Shown here piece by piece: positions 9,637 to 17,975 of a stretch of DNA of 64,000 bases. This DNA is from Coprobacillus cateniformis (lineage in GTDB: Bacteria; Bacillota_I; Bacilli_A; Erysipelotrichales; Coprobacillaceae): positions 2,324,090 to 2,388,089 of the forward strand of contig NZ_WSNW01000001.1 of the NCBI RefSeq assembly GCF_009767585.1, in the 5' to 3' direction. Within the stretch, counting starts at the first letter, position 1, and every line of letters begins with the position of its first letter. The translations under genes and the position numbers were made by a program. A model generated the notes under the pieces. That model worked only from the letters and a program-made list of their open reading frames with translations. It was not told the DNA's origin and ran no database searches.

Positions 9637-10068
9637 ATGATGATTTCAACAAAGGGACGTTATGCATTGAGAATTATGTTGGACTTAGCAGAACATGATT
9701 GTGAAGTATATTTACCATTAAGAGAAATTGCTCAACGTCAAAACATATCAGAAAAATATTTAGAAATTATTATAAAAATATTAGTTCAAGCGCGTTTTGT
9801 ACAAGGTTTAAGGGGAAAAGGAGGAGGATATAGACTTGTTCGTGATCCTCATACATATACAGTTGGAAGTATTCTTAAATTGACTGAAGGGAGTTTGGCA
9901 CCAGTTGCGTGTTTGGAATGTTCACCAAATACATGTGAACGTTCTCAGTTATGTAAAACTTTACCGATGTGGCAAAAACTTGATCAAATGATTGATGAGT
10001 ATTTTGAAGGGATAACACTTGCAGATTTAATGAATTCATCAATTGACGGGAATGACTATAGTATTTAA
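9637..10068 (+). CDS. Rrf2-family regulator (IscR/CymR-like)
   Basis: This 143-residue DNA-binding protein has a winged helix-turn-helix (MISTKGRYALRIMLDLA, LREIAQRQNISEKYLE, GLRGKGGGYRLVR). A C-terminal cluster, CLECSPNTCERSQLC, resembles the cysteine ligands of iron-sulfur-binding Rrf2 members. It stands directly before metY and cysK, the usual place of CymR-type regulators of sulfur metabolism. It probably controls them through the paired ACCTAT/ATAGGT sites upstream of metY. The start was set at 9637 by the GAGGTG site 6 bases before it; 9640 is also possible. Confidence 0.82.
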   Translation: MMISTKGRYALRIMLDLAEHDCEVYLPLREIAQRQNISEKYLEIIIKILVQARFVQGLRGKGGGYRLVRDPHTYTVGSILKLTEGSLAPVACLECSPNTCERSQLCKTLPMWQKLDQMIDEYFEGITLADLMNSSIDGNDYSI

Positions 10069-10101
10069 AAGGTTCTTAGGAATCTTTTTCTTTTTTTTGT
10101 A

Positions 10102-10164
10102 ATACCTATTGAATAGATAGGTATGAAGTGCTATAATACCTATAAACCTATTGATAATATAGGT
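10102..10164 (+). promoter_or_regulatory. metY promoter with two matching inverted-repeat operators
   Basis: A strong promoter is visible: TTGAAT (10109-10114), 17 bp, TATAAT (10132-10137). Two operators of identical design, ACCTAT-N7-ATAGGT, flank it (10104-10122 and 10146-10164). The first covers the -35 box and the second lies just after the -10 box, an arrangement suited to repression. The adjacent Rrf2 protein is the obvious candidate binder. Confidence 0.75.
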
Positions 10165-10186
10165 AATTAAAAAAGAGGGGAATATA

Positions 10187-11488
10187 ATGATGGCAAAACA
10201 ATTAAGATTTGAGACTTTACAACTTCATGTAGGACAGGAAAAAGTTGATACAGCAACAGGGGCAAGGGCTGTACCTATTTATGCAACAACATCGTATGTA
10301 TTTGAGAATAGTCAACAAGCAGCAAATAGATTTGCACTAGTTGAAGAGGGTAATATTTATACACGATTGATGAATCCTACCAATGATGTTTTTGAACAAA
10401 GGATTGCAGCTTTGGAAGGTGGGATTGCTGCTTTAGCAACAGCTTCTGGTTCAGCAGCTATTGATTATGCTGTAAGAAATATTGCAACAGTTGGAGATCA
10501 TATTGTTGCATCGCAATCTTTGTATGGGGGAACGTATAATTTATTTGCAAATACGTTAAAAGAAGCAGGAATTACGACGACTTTTGTAGATAGTCAGTCT
10601 ATAGATCAATTTGAGAAAGCAATCCAAAATAATACAAAATTAATTTATTTAGAATCGTTAGGAAATCCTAATTGTGATATTGCAGATTTGGAGAAAATAG
10701 CTGATATTGCACATCAGCATGGAATTCCAGTTATTGTGGATAATACATTTGCAACACCATATTTATTGAGACCATTGGAACATGGAGCAGATATTGTTGT
10801 CCATTCAGCTACAAAATTTATTGGTGGACATGGAACGGTTATGGGCGGTGTTATCATTGATGGTGGTCATTTTGACTGGACGCAGAATGATAAATTTCCT
10901 GGATTGACACAACCGAATCCATCATATCATGGTATTGTTTTTAGTAAAGCTTGTGGAAATATTGCATATATTATGAAAATACGTACAACCTTAATGAGAG
11001 ACCAGGGTGCATGTCTTTCACCTTTTCATTCATTTTTGTTGTTGCAAGGTCTTGAAACATTATCATTAAGAGTGGAAAGACATGTTGAAAATGCATTGAA
11101 GGTTGTTGAGCATCTTAAAAATCATCCACTTGTGAAAAAGGTAAATCATCCATCATTATCAACAGGGACACAACTTCGTTTATATAATCAATATTATCCA
11201 AGTGGTGGCGGTTCTATATTTACATTTGAACTTAATGGAACTGAACAGCAAGCTAAACAATTTACAGAGTCACTTCATTTGTTTTCATTACTTGCTAATG
11301 TTGCAGATTCAAAGTCACTTGTTATTCATCCAGCTTCTACAACTCATTCTCAATTGAGTCAAGAGGAGTTATTATCAGTAGGAATTACGCCAACAACAAT
11401 TCGTTTATCAATTGGTACAGAACACATTGATGATATTATAGATGATTTAAGTCTTGGATTTGAAAAAATAGAAAAAGTCATTCGGTAA
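10187..11488 (+). CDS. metY: O-acetylhomoserine sulfhydrylase (PLP-dependent)
   Basis: This protein of the Cys/Met-metabolism PLP enzyme family makes homocysteine from O-acetylhomoserine and sulfide. Visible marks are the N-terminal [27 protein letters not shown], the glycine-rich [11 protein letters not shown] region and the PLP lysine at about residue 210 ([12 protein letters not shown]). Length (433) is normal. The last residues are rewritten by the IS110 insertion. The frame enters the element and ends ...[12 protein letters not shown], whereas the reconstructed pre-insertion site gives ...EKIEKGE-stop overlapping the ribosome site of cysK. It originally formed an operon with cysK. Confidence 0.88.
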   Translation: MMAKQLRFETLQLHVGQEKVDTATGARAVPIYATTSYVFENSQQAANRFALVEEGNIYTRLMNPTNDVFEQRIAALEGGIAALATASGSAAIDYAVRNIATVGDHIVASQSLYGGTYNLFANTLKEAGITTTFVDSQSIDQFEKAIQNNTKLIYLESLGNPNCDIADLEKIADIAHQHGIPVIVDNTFATPYLLRPLEHGADIVVHSATKFIGGHGTVMGGVIIDGGHFDWTQNDKFPGLTQPNPSYHGIVFSKACGNIAYIMKIRTTLMRDQGACLSPFHSFLLLQGLETLSLRVERHVENALKVVEHLKNHPLVKKVNHPSLSTGTQLRLYNQYYPSGGGSIFTFELNGTEQQAKQFTESLHLFSLLANVADSKSLVIHPASTTHSQLSQEELLSVGITPTTIRLSIGTEHIDDIIDDLSLGFEKIEKVIR

Positions 11489-11511
11489 AATGTCAAGAAA
11501 ATAAATAAAAT

Positions 11512-11548
11512 CTTTTTTAGATAAATCAAAAACCATCATCTAAAAAAG
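11512..11548 (-). terminator. A/T-rich inverted repeat after the IS110 transposase
   Basis: CTTTTTTAGAT (11512-11522) pairs with ATCTAAAAAAG (11538-11548). It could end the transposase transcript or shield the element from metY read-through. The same sequence is present in copy 2 at 54861-54897. Confidence 0.45.
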
Positions 11549-11592
11549 AGTACACTAAAAAGAAGTATGAAAAAATTTATGAAATTGACAAA

Positions 11593-12864
11593 TTACTCAA
11601 TGACTGTGTCATGAGACACAGAAACGTATAATTTACTGTCACGTAGCAAGACATAAATTAAACGAACTAGTTTTCTTGATGTAAGGACGAGTGCTCTACG
11701 ATGCTTGTGTGTAGAGGCTTCGTTATACTTCTTACGATAAAAAGAAGTCGTATAATCAAAGCCATGCATCACTGACATCTGTGTGGATTGAGTTATGTAA
11801 TATTTTAAATATTTATTACATGAATTCGCTGAATGTTTTTCATCAGCAATAAAATTGCCCGAGTCATTCTTCTTCCAATGGAAACCGGCATATTTAGCCA
11901 ATGAAGCATCACTTTTGAAATAGGAAATATCACCAATTTCAGAAAGTATACCTGCTGCAAAGACAGGTCCGATACCTGTTATAGACATCAGAGATTGATA
12001 TCCGTTAGGATAAAGACCTTTCATTTCCTTCTCAATGGCCTTATCAACCATCTTGATTTGAGATTCAATGCATTGAATCAGGTTGATAGAAGCAGTAATT
12101 GAGATAGTTATAGGGTCATATGCAGTTTTATCAAGTCTATAGGAAGAACGAATCGCTTTATCAAAAAGAGAAGCAATTTTACCATAATCATCACATCTGT
12201 TTTGAGAAGCAGATTTGAAATATTCAATGATTTCATCCAAAGGTTTTTCAGCCAAATCAAAAGGGGAAGCATAATCAGTTAAAAATTTCGTGTTGGAAGC
12301 AGAAAAATTATCACTGAAAGGCAAATCCTTATGAGGAAGGGTCATAAGACCAGAAACCTTTAAATAGATATTGTTGAGAACGTAATTCTTTTCTCTAATA
12401 AGCTGCTCAGCTAAATGATAACGTTCACGAGTGAGACGTTTAAGAGCGATATGTTGAGCAGCTTTAAAGGGACGAAGCTTTTTACAGCGACCAACACGAG
12501 CAAAATCTGCAATCAAAAAAGCATCACCCAGATCAGTTTTTTCCATTTCAATATAAGACTTCTTATAATTGGCAATGGATTTGGCATTAACAGAATATAT
12601 GATGACAGAAGTGCCGACAATCGAAAGCTGAGATGAAAGATAAGCACAAATATGATAGTCATATATAGAAGTTGATTCAGTAACGATGATGATGGAATCG
12701 AACTTTTCTTTATCAACAAAAGCCAAGACAGATGTAATGAGAAGATCACATCCATCAGGGTTATTTGGAAAAGAGAGATTAAAGAAAACATCCTGATTAA
12801 AGTTAACAGCACAGACTTGATTATTTTTGGTTGAAACATCAATACCTACAAAGAGAGTGTTCAT
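11593..12864 (-). CDS. IS110-family DEDD transposase (bridge-RNA type recombinase), copy 1
   Basis: This 423-residue protein has a RuvC-like N-terminal domain with the DEDD tetrad visible as Asp9 (FVGIDVS), Glu63 (VTESTS), and Asp111 and Asp114 (KTDLGDA). A C-terminal Transposase_20 domain has a helix-hairpin-helix stretch (SITGIGPVFAAGILSEIG) and the conserved serine region KYAGFHWKKNDSGNF. The start was placed at MNTLFVGID (12864), behind AAGGTGGTG. A longer frame back to 12963 adds residues unlike the family. Enzymes of this family recombine DNA guided by a structured RNA from the element's own non-coding end. Confidence 0.9.
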   Translation of the reverse strand: MNTLFVGIDVSTKNNQVCAVNFNQDVFFNLSFPNNPDGCDLLITSVLAFVDKEKFDSIIIVTESTSIYDYHICAYLSSQLSIVGTSVIIYSVNAKSIANYKKSYIEMEKTDLGDAFLIADFARVGRCKKLRPFKAAQHIALKRLTRERYHLAEQLIREKNYVLNNIYLKVSGLMTLPHKDLPFSDNFSASNTKFLTDYASPFDLAEKPLDEIIEYFKSASQNRCDDYGKIASLFDKAIRSSYRLDKTAYDPITISITASINLIQCIESQIKMVDKAIEKEMKGLYPNGYQSLMSITGIGPVFAAGILSEIGDISYFKSDASLAKYAGFHWKKNDSGNFIADEKHSANSCNKYLKYYITQSTQMSVMHGFDYTTSFYRKKYNEASTHKHRRALVLTSRKLVRLIYVLLRDSKLYVSVSHDTVIE

Positions 12865-12959
12865 GGGATCACCACCTTTCAAAAAAGATAAAACTAGAAA
12901 CAAAATATTGGAAAGACCTCCGTTCTTTAGACATGATGCGACCTCGCCATAAGAATAGA

Positions 12960-13184
12960 ACAATACAGATCAAAGGCTACGTATCACAAAAGTATTGAAC
13001 AAACAACATTCGGTAAGCAGAGACATTCTAAAGTTGAGAAACAGACTTTCTATAGAAGATATCATGAAGATACTTCAAGGAGAATTAGAATAAATTCCAA
13101 TAATAGAGTGACTAGTAACTCTATTATAACTTAGGAAAATCCAATATTGAAATAAACTTGTAAAGATGACTAGTCATCTTTACA
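12960..13184 (-). ncRNA. Predicted IS110 bridge RNA, copy 1
   Basis: The order on the minus strand matches known bridge RNAs. First come two 5' hairpins (a perfect 28-bp palindrome at 13158-13185, and a 10-bp stem 13100-13109/13118-13127), both with GACTAGT in the loop. Next is a target loop with left guide ATTCTCCTT (13085-13077), a small hairpin and right guide AAAG (13049-13046). Then comes a donor loop with left guide TTACCGAATG (13016-13007) and right guide ATACG(T)AG (12984-12977). The target guides fit CTATTCTC-CT-TT, the minus strand of the insertion site. The donor guides fit the joined element ends TTACCGAATGA-CT-CGTAT. Exact RNA ends are estimated. Confidence 0.75.
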
Positions 13185-13190
13185 AAATAT

Positions 13191-13196
13191 ATTATA
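13191..13196 (-). promoter_or_regulatory. -10 half of a junction promoter for the bridge RNA
   Basis: On the minus strand this is TATAAT, with no -35 box at the right distance in the integrated state. In the excised circle the other end supplies TTGACA (11496-11491). The count is then 13 bases + CT core + 2 bases = 17, a consensus spacer. Copy 2 has the same halves at 56540-56545 and 54840-54845. Confidence 0.7.
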
Positions 13197-13210
13197 CGAG
13201 GAGAATAGTT

Positions 13211-14137
13211 ATGAATATATATAAATCAGCTGATCAATTGATTGGCAAAACACCATTATTAGAATTATCAAATATTGAAAAGAAATATCACTTAGAAACA
13301 AATATTATTGCAAAATTAGAATATTTTAATCCTGCTGGGAGTGTTAAGGATAGAATTGCAAAAGCAATGATTGATGATGCAGAAGCAAAAGGATTGATAA
13401 ATAAAGACACTGTTATTATTGAACCAACTTCTGGAAATACTGGTATTGGGCTTGCTTCGGTTGCTTCAGCCAGAGGATATCACGTTATTATTGTCATGCC
13501 TGAAACAATGAGTATTGAAAGACGACAACTAATGAAAGCATATGGAGCTGAACTTGTTTTAACTGAAGGTGCTAAAGGGATGAAGGGCGCTATTGCAAAA
13601 GCAAAAGAACTCAGTGAAAAACTTATGAATAGTTTTATTCCTAGTCAATTTGAAAATCCAGCTAATCCCCAAGTCCATACTTTAACAACTGGTCCAGAGA
13701 TATGGGAAGATACTGATGGTCAGGTAGATATATTAGTAGCTGGTATTGGAACAGGTGGGACAATTAGTGGTGTTGGTGAATATTTAAAATCCAAAAATCC
13801 AGATATCCAAGTGATTGCAGTTGAGCCAAAAGATTCTGCCATTTTATCCACAGGGAAAGCAGGTAGCCATAAGATTCAAGGAATTGGTGCAGGATTTATT
13901 CCACAAGTGCTTAATACAAAAATTTATGATGAAATTATAACTGTTTCTAATGAAGATGCTTTTCAGTTAGGAAAAGAAATAGGACATAATGAAGGTATAT
14001 TAGTGGGAATATCTTCTGGAGCAGCAGTTTATGCAGCTATTCAGGTTGCACAAAGATTAGAAAACAAGGGTAAAAATATTGTTGTCATATTACCTGATAT
14101 AGGTGATCGTTATTTATCTACCCCAATGTTCCAATAA
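13211..14137 (+). CDS. cysK: Cysteine synthase A (O-acetylserine sulfhydrylase)
   Basis: This 308-residue PLP enzyme makes cysteine from O-acetylserine and sulfide. Visible are the PLP lysine at residue 46 (NPAGSVKDR), the asparagine loop [11 protein letters not shown], the phosphate-binding [10 protein letters not shown] and the C-terminal GISSGAAV serine. The start at 13211 was chosen because it follows AGGAG by 7 bases. A longer frame from 13166 runs into the IS110 end and is spurious. Separation from metY by the IS110 element probably weakens expression, as no clear outward promoter is seen in the element. Confidence 0.92.
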   Translation: MNIYKSADQLIGKTPLLELSNIEKKYHLETNIIAKLEYFNPAGSVKDRIAKAMIDDAEAKGLINKDTVIIEPTSGNTGIGLASVASARGYHVIIVMPETMSIERRQLMKAYGAELVLTEGAKGMKGAIAKAKELSEKLMNSFIPSQFENPANPQVHTLTTGPEIWEDTDGQVDILVAGIGTGGTISGVGEYLKSKNPDIQVIAVEPKDSAILSTGKAGSHKIQGIGAGFIPQVLNTKIYDEIITVSNEDAFQLGKEIGHNEGILVGISSGAAVYAAIQVAQRLENKGKNIVVILPDIGDRYLSTPMFQ

Positions 14138-14159
14138 ATATTTCGTTTAATATAGTATA

Positions 14160-14209
14160 AAGATAAGAAAATCTCTTTTCAGTATAATGTGAAAGAGACT
14201 TTTATCTTA
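14160..14209 (+). terminator. Terminator-like hairpin after cysK
   Basis: An imperfect long stem (arms about 14160-14181 and 14189-14209) follows the cysK stop by about 22 bases. It contains paired AAGATAA/TTATCTT and CTCTTT/AAAGAG segments. Confidence 0.55.
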
Positions 14210-14334
14210 TTTCAATGAAATATTATGATATTGTTCATATTTATCGATAACTTAATTACTCATGTTATGGGTAAATAAATTGTAAATACTCATCAAATGG
14301 GTATTTGTAATTACATACTTAGTTAAAGTCATGA

Positions 14335-15344
14335 TTATAGCTTTGTTGAAATCGTTGATTGTCTTTCAATAATTTGAGGGGATAGCATAATAGTTTCTGG
14401 GATTGTGACTTCATGTTGCATTTCATGAATTCTACGAATAACTTTTTTAGCAATTTCATAACGACTTACTTCAAGTGTTGAAAGTGTTGGTGTCATAGAT
14501 TGACAAAATTGCATGTTATCAAATCCAATAACTTTAATATCTTGTGGAACTTTATAACCATTATATTGTAGTGCATTGATAACAATTGCTGCATTGCGGT
14601 CATTAACACAAACAAAAGCTTCAGGCATTTTTCGATATGTTAATAACATTTTTTGAATATAGCGATAATCATCATTTAAAACTGCTTTTTCAATGCCCTT
14701 TGTTAAACAAATCAATTCATGTTTTTGAGGAGGGAAGTGATTAATCATACATTGTCGATAACCTTGATATCTTTCTTTAAAGTTCTTGGAACTTTCAACT
14801 TCGCCTACAAATCCAATTTGTTTATATCCCTTTTTAATAAGATAATCACAACTTATATATCCACCTAAAAAATTATTTGTGATAACAGTATCTATATTAA
14901 AATAAGGGATAGAATGATTCACACAAATAATTTCTTTAATATATAAATGTAATGAATAAATCATTTCATCACTTAGAAGTATAACGCCTGCCACATGATG
15001 TTCACTCACACATTCAGGGACATTAAAATGAGCAAAATCATAATACTCAGTTAAAATACGATAACCAAAAATACGTGCTTCGTTTGTCATATGGTGAAGT
15101 AAATCTAAATAATAATGTTTATCATTCTTTTTCTTATTTTCAATCATAATAACTAATGTTTTATTCTTTAAAGTCTCTTTAATATTGAGTTTTTTAAAGT
15201 ATAATTCATTTCAGAGGCAGCTTCTAAAATTTGCATTCTTAATTCATGAGAAACACCTTCTTTATCATTTAATGCTATAGAAACGGCATTAATAGAAATG
15301 TTGAGTTTATGGGCAATATCTTGCATAGTGGTATTTTTCGACAT
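14335..15344 (-). pseudogene. LacI-family regulator broken by a frameshift
   Basis: The DNA-binding start (from ATG 15344, behind GAGGTG: TMQDIAHKLNISINAVSIALNDKEGVS) and the sugar-binding domain (up to 14335: AGVILLSDEM, GGYISCDYLIKKGYKQIGFVGEV, IKVIGFDNM) are in different frames. The shift lies at about 15170-15185, where the first frame stops after SILKRL and the second resumes with ETLKNKTLVIM. The intact regulator at 23802-24824 is a close paralogue along its whole length. The gene is divergent from the large surface-protein pseudogene at 15494 and probably once controlled it. Confidence 0.85.
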
Positions 15345-15400
15345 TATTTTCACCTCTTTTATCAAGATTATAGCATCTATTTTTATTTTCAACTATAAGT

Positions 15401-15431
15401 TTCAAGTAAAAGAATTCGTTTTTCAAGTAAA
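15401..15431 (+). promoter_or_regulatory. TTCAAGTAAA direct-repeat pair, locus 1
   Basis: TTCAAGTAAA occurs at 15401-15410 and 15422-15431, exactly 21 bp apart, between the broken lacI gene and the surface-protein gene. The same pair recurs upstream of the GH1 gene and of the PL8 gene, so it looks like a shared operator or activator site. Confidence 0.6.
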
Positions 15432-16375
15432 TGGGAATTGTTTGAAGTCAAGAATATTGAAATAATAGTATTAAGGAAAGGGGTGCATTTGAAATGAAAA
15501 TAGGTAAAAAATTATTAGTCTTATCTTTGTCGTGTTTGATGATTATGTCTCAATTCAATCGAGTCCATGCTAGCGAGGAATTAACAGGAAGAAATTTAAA
15601 GCAAAGATCATTAGAAGTTGTAGAAAATATGCCAAATATATCAAGTCATTATAAAATTCTTGATTGGGCAAAAAGAGGGAAAGATTTAAATGATTTTGTA
15701 TTTGATTATACAGCAACGAATTTTGATAAAAAAACTGAATTTTCAGTAAAAGAAGGAAGAACATTCTCAACAATTTATCGAGATGATAAATATGGTGGGT
15801 ATATGATTCCAGCATTCTATGGTGAAGATAGACCATTAAGAAGTACAGAGAAACATGATGGTGAAGATGATCAAGAATCTATTTCTGTAACAAGTGCTTT
15901 AATTGTTGCATCATTATTAGGTATTAATATGAATAAAGAATTACCTAAGGAATTAAAAGGAAAAACAACAATAGAAGGTGGTTATGAAATTAATACGTAT
16001 CTTGATAATGCTTTGAAATATTTTTGGAATGGTGATAAGGGAAATGTATTTACTAATGTTCCAAATGGATCTGAAAGTAAACTTCAGAATATGGAAAATG
16101 TTTCTAATGCTTATGGAGATTTTTGGTATTTATTAATTGCTAATCAGAATTTTTATCGATTAGCTTACTTAAATCCGGATTGGAAACCTGAAGAAGTATT
16201 GAAATTACAAGAAACAGTTGCAGATCGTATGATTGATATGGTTGATGTTTTAAAACAAAAATATCCAGATGATTTGTTTAATATTCAATGTTTTGATTTT
16301 GAGAATATGGAAGCTGTTAAGGGATGGCATCAACCAGATGCAGCGGTTGGAACAGGATGTATTTTGTATTATTCT

Positions 16376-17975
16376 GGCTCTGTGTCAAGAGTGGAGGACA
16401 AAGGAATAACTATTGAAAAATAGGGATTCCTTTTTTCGTATCTTTGTAAGTAAAAGAGTAAGAATAACCAAGATGTAAAAATATGCGTTTTCTTAAATTG
16501 TAGAAATATCTGAAACCATATGCATTTCTTTTGATAAGTTTGATTTTATTGTTCATACCCTCAATAAAGCCATTATTGAAACTTGTCTTATATGAGCCTG
16601 TTCTTCTTTTATAAATAGTTGTATAGGAAAGTGAACACAAAAGAGGAATAAACCATTTCTTCCTGAAGTTCTTTGCAGTTATAAGATAATAACTGTTTTG
16701 AGTATCAAAGATATAATCAAGCCATCTGTTTAATTCATTTTTATAATCATCATGTTTCTCATGAATAAGTTTTAAGAGATTCTGATAGATTTCATAGTTG
16801 TCAAGCATTTCCATAATAATGAGAGAATCAAACATAGTATTATGATGACAGTTATCCTTGTTTCTTCTTTCGCTGAGAGTGTAAAGATAGTCAATATATG
16901 AAGCACAGGTAAAATATCTTTTGAGATGAAAATCATACCATGTTTTGTCATTATCCAGATCTTTTTTATATTTATAGAATAATCTCAAATTTCTTTTAAT
17001 GGATTTAGCTAAAGGCTTGTCACGAAGGAAAGAACAAGCATCAAGTCTTGACTGTATGAAATTCTGACCAGCAAGTCTTATATAATGGAATCTGTCACAT
17101 ATGATCTGGGCATGAGGAAAAAGAGAATGCATAATACAGTAAAAAGAAGAAGAGAGATCCATAATAATGAATTTTACTTTTTTTCTTTCATGGAAAGGAA
17201 ATCTAAGGAAATAGTTTCTAAGGAAAGAAGCTTTTCTATCTTCAATAATATCAAGAGTTTTACCAGTGATAGGATCAACGATATTGAAAGCATAAGTTCC
17301 TTTATCGGAAGTTGCCTTGAATTCATCAATGGAGATAACAGAGGAGAGATGATAGAACCTGTCAGGGATATGAATATTTTCATTAAAGATACGATATATT
17401 GTATTTTTACCAAGACCATGCATTCTGGAGATGGAAGCCATAGAATGATTTTCCTTCATTTCAAAAAGAGCAGACTGAACATTAGGGACAGTTGCTTTTC
17501 TGTTGTCGAACTGGAAAGGAATATTTTCAGAGAAATAGGAAGAACAGTCTTTACAGATATAACGGTGATAGGAAACGACAAGAACGACAGGGATAGAGCC
17601 AAAGGAGAAATGTTTAAGTTCGATAGATCTCAAACCTTTAGAGATATGATGGTTAAAGGAAGCACAGTGAGGACAGACAAGAGGAGCGACAGGAGACTGA
17701 AGATGAATGAATAAGGTAATGACACCATTGGAATCAGGAATTTTTTTAATACAGGAAGAAGAATCCATAAAAGGTGCAGGGACAAAAAGATGAGAAAAAA
17801 CATTAATTTGTAGAATTTCAAGAATAACATTGATATAATCAGTATTGGACATAATATATAACCTCCTAGAATTTTGGTAGCACATAAATTTTATAGCAAG
17901 GTTATAGTTATGTCTATTTTAATATAAAATAAAACTGAAAGATTTATTTAAATCCTCCAGTTAAATTATAGAGCC
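16376..17975 (-). mobile_element. ISL3-family insertion sequence flanked by a 16-bp direct repeat
   Basis: This 1600-bp element has ends GGCTCT-N10-TGGAGGA on both sides (inverted). It sits inside the surface-protein gene and is flanked by TATTTTGTATTATTCT at 16360-16375 and 17976-17991. Deleting the element and one repeat restores the open frame (...TGCILYYSYKIFKD...). A 16-bp duplication is longer than the 8 bp usual for ISL3. Confidence 0.85.
16410..17852 (-). CDS. ISL3-family transposase
   Basis: This protein of about 480 residues is distinct from the other ISL3 transposase in the window. It has a zinc ribbon (VCPHCASF about 57, CKDC about 98), a helix-turn-helix (MASISRMHGLGKNTIYRIF) and a DDE core beginning VISIDEFKATSDKG. 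FIIMDLSSSFYC and IICDRFHYIRLAGQN follow, with a C-terminal SFNNGFIEGMNNKIKLIKR. The start at 17852 is supported by AGGAGG nine bases upstream. The frame is intact. Confidence 0.88.
   Translation of the reverse strand: MSNTDYINVILEILQINVFSHLFVPAPFMDSSSCIKKIPDSNGVITLFIHLQSPVAPLVCPHCASFNHHISKGLRSIELKHFSFGSIPVVLVVSYHRYICKDCSSYFSENIPFQFDNRKATVPNVQSALFEMKENHSMASISRMHGLGKNTIYRIFNENIHIPDRFYHLSSVISIDEFKATSDKGTYAFNIVDPITGKTLDIIEDRKASFLRNYFLRFPFHERKKVKFIIMDLSSSFYCIMHSLFPHAQIICDRFHYIRLAGQNFIQSRLDACSFLRDKPLAKSIKRNLRLFYKYKKDLDNDKTWYDFHLKRYFTCASYIDYLYTLSERRNKDNCHHNTMFDSLIIMEMLDNYEIYQNLLKLIHEKHDDYKNELNRWLDYIFDTQNSYYLITAKNFRKKWFIPLLCSLSYTTIYKRRTGSYKTSFNNGFIEGMNNKIKLIKRNAYGFRYFYNLRKRIFLHLGYSYSFTYKDTKKGIPIFQ

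Larger units (their letters stand above)
11478..13198 (-). mobile_element. IS110-family element, copy 1, inserted in the cysK ribosome site
   Basis: This 1721-bp element is identical, as far as I can read, to the copy at 54827-56547. It carries a DEDD transposase on the minus strand and a long non-coding 5' end. It is flanked by the dinucleotide AG (CT on the element's own strand) at 11476-11477 and 13199-13200, the core expected for IS110-type recombination. There are no conventional inverted repeats. Removing the element and one core rebuilds AAAGGAGAATAG in front of the cysK ATG, a perfect Shine-Dalgarno site. The right end keeps AGGAG, so cysK still has a ribosome site after insertion. 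Confidence 0.85.

Noticed and set aside
11474..11489. The shared AAAGTCATTCGGTAA at the left of both IS110 copies as native metY coding sequence duplicated with the element
   Set aside because: The second copy lies in an intergenic region with no metY homology, and the promoter-spacing and SD reconstruction place the element end at TCATTCGG. The metY tail is therefore supplied by the element.
13158..13185. Perfect 28-bp palindrome as an operator for cysK
   Set aside because: It occurs identically in both IS110 copies inside the element and fits the 5' hairpin of the bridge RNA better than a cysK-specific operator.
13166..13210. N-terminal extension [14 protein letters not shown] in frame with cysK, repeated at 56515-56559 in front of the walJ-like gene
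   Set aside because: The extension is encoded by the IS110 end in both places and crosses the bridge-RNA hairpin. The real starts follow AGGAG and match the family N-termini. The same frame at both sites is a consequence of the identical insertion distance.
17085..17714. 209-codon plus-strand frame opposite the second ISL3 transposase
   Set aside because: It is antisense to a well-conserved transposase, has a low-complexity charged composition and no family resemblance.
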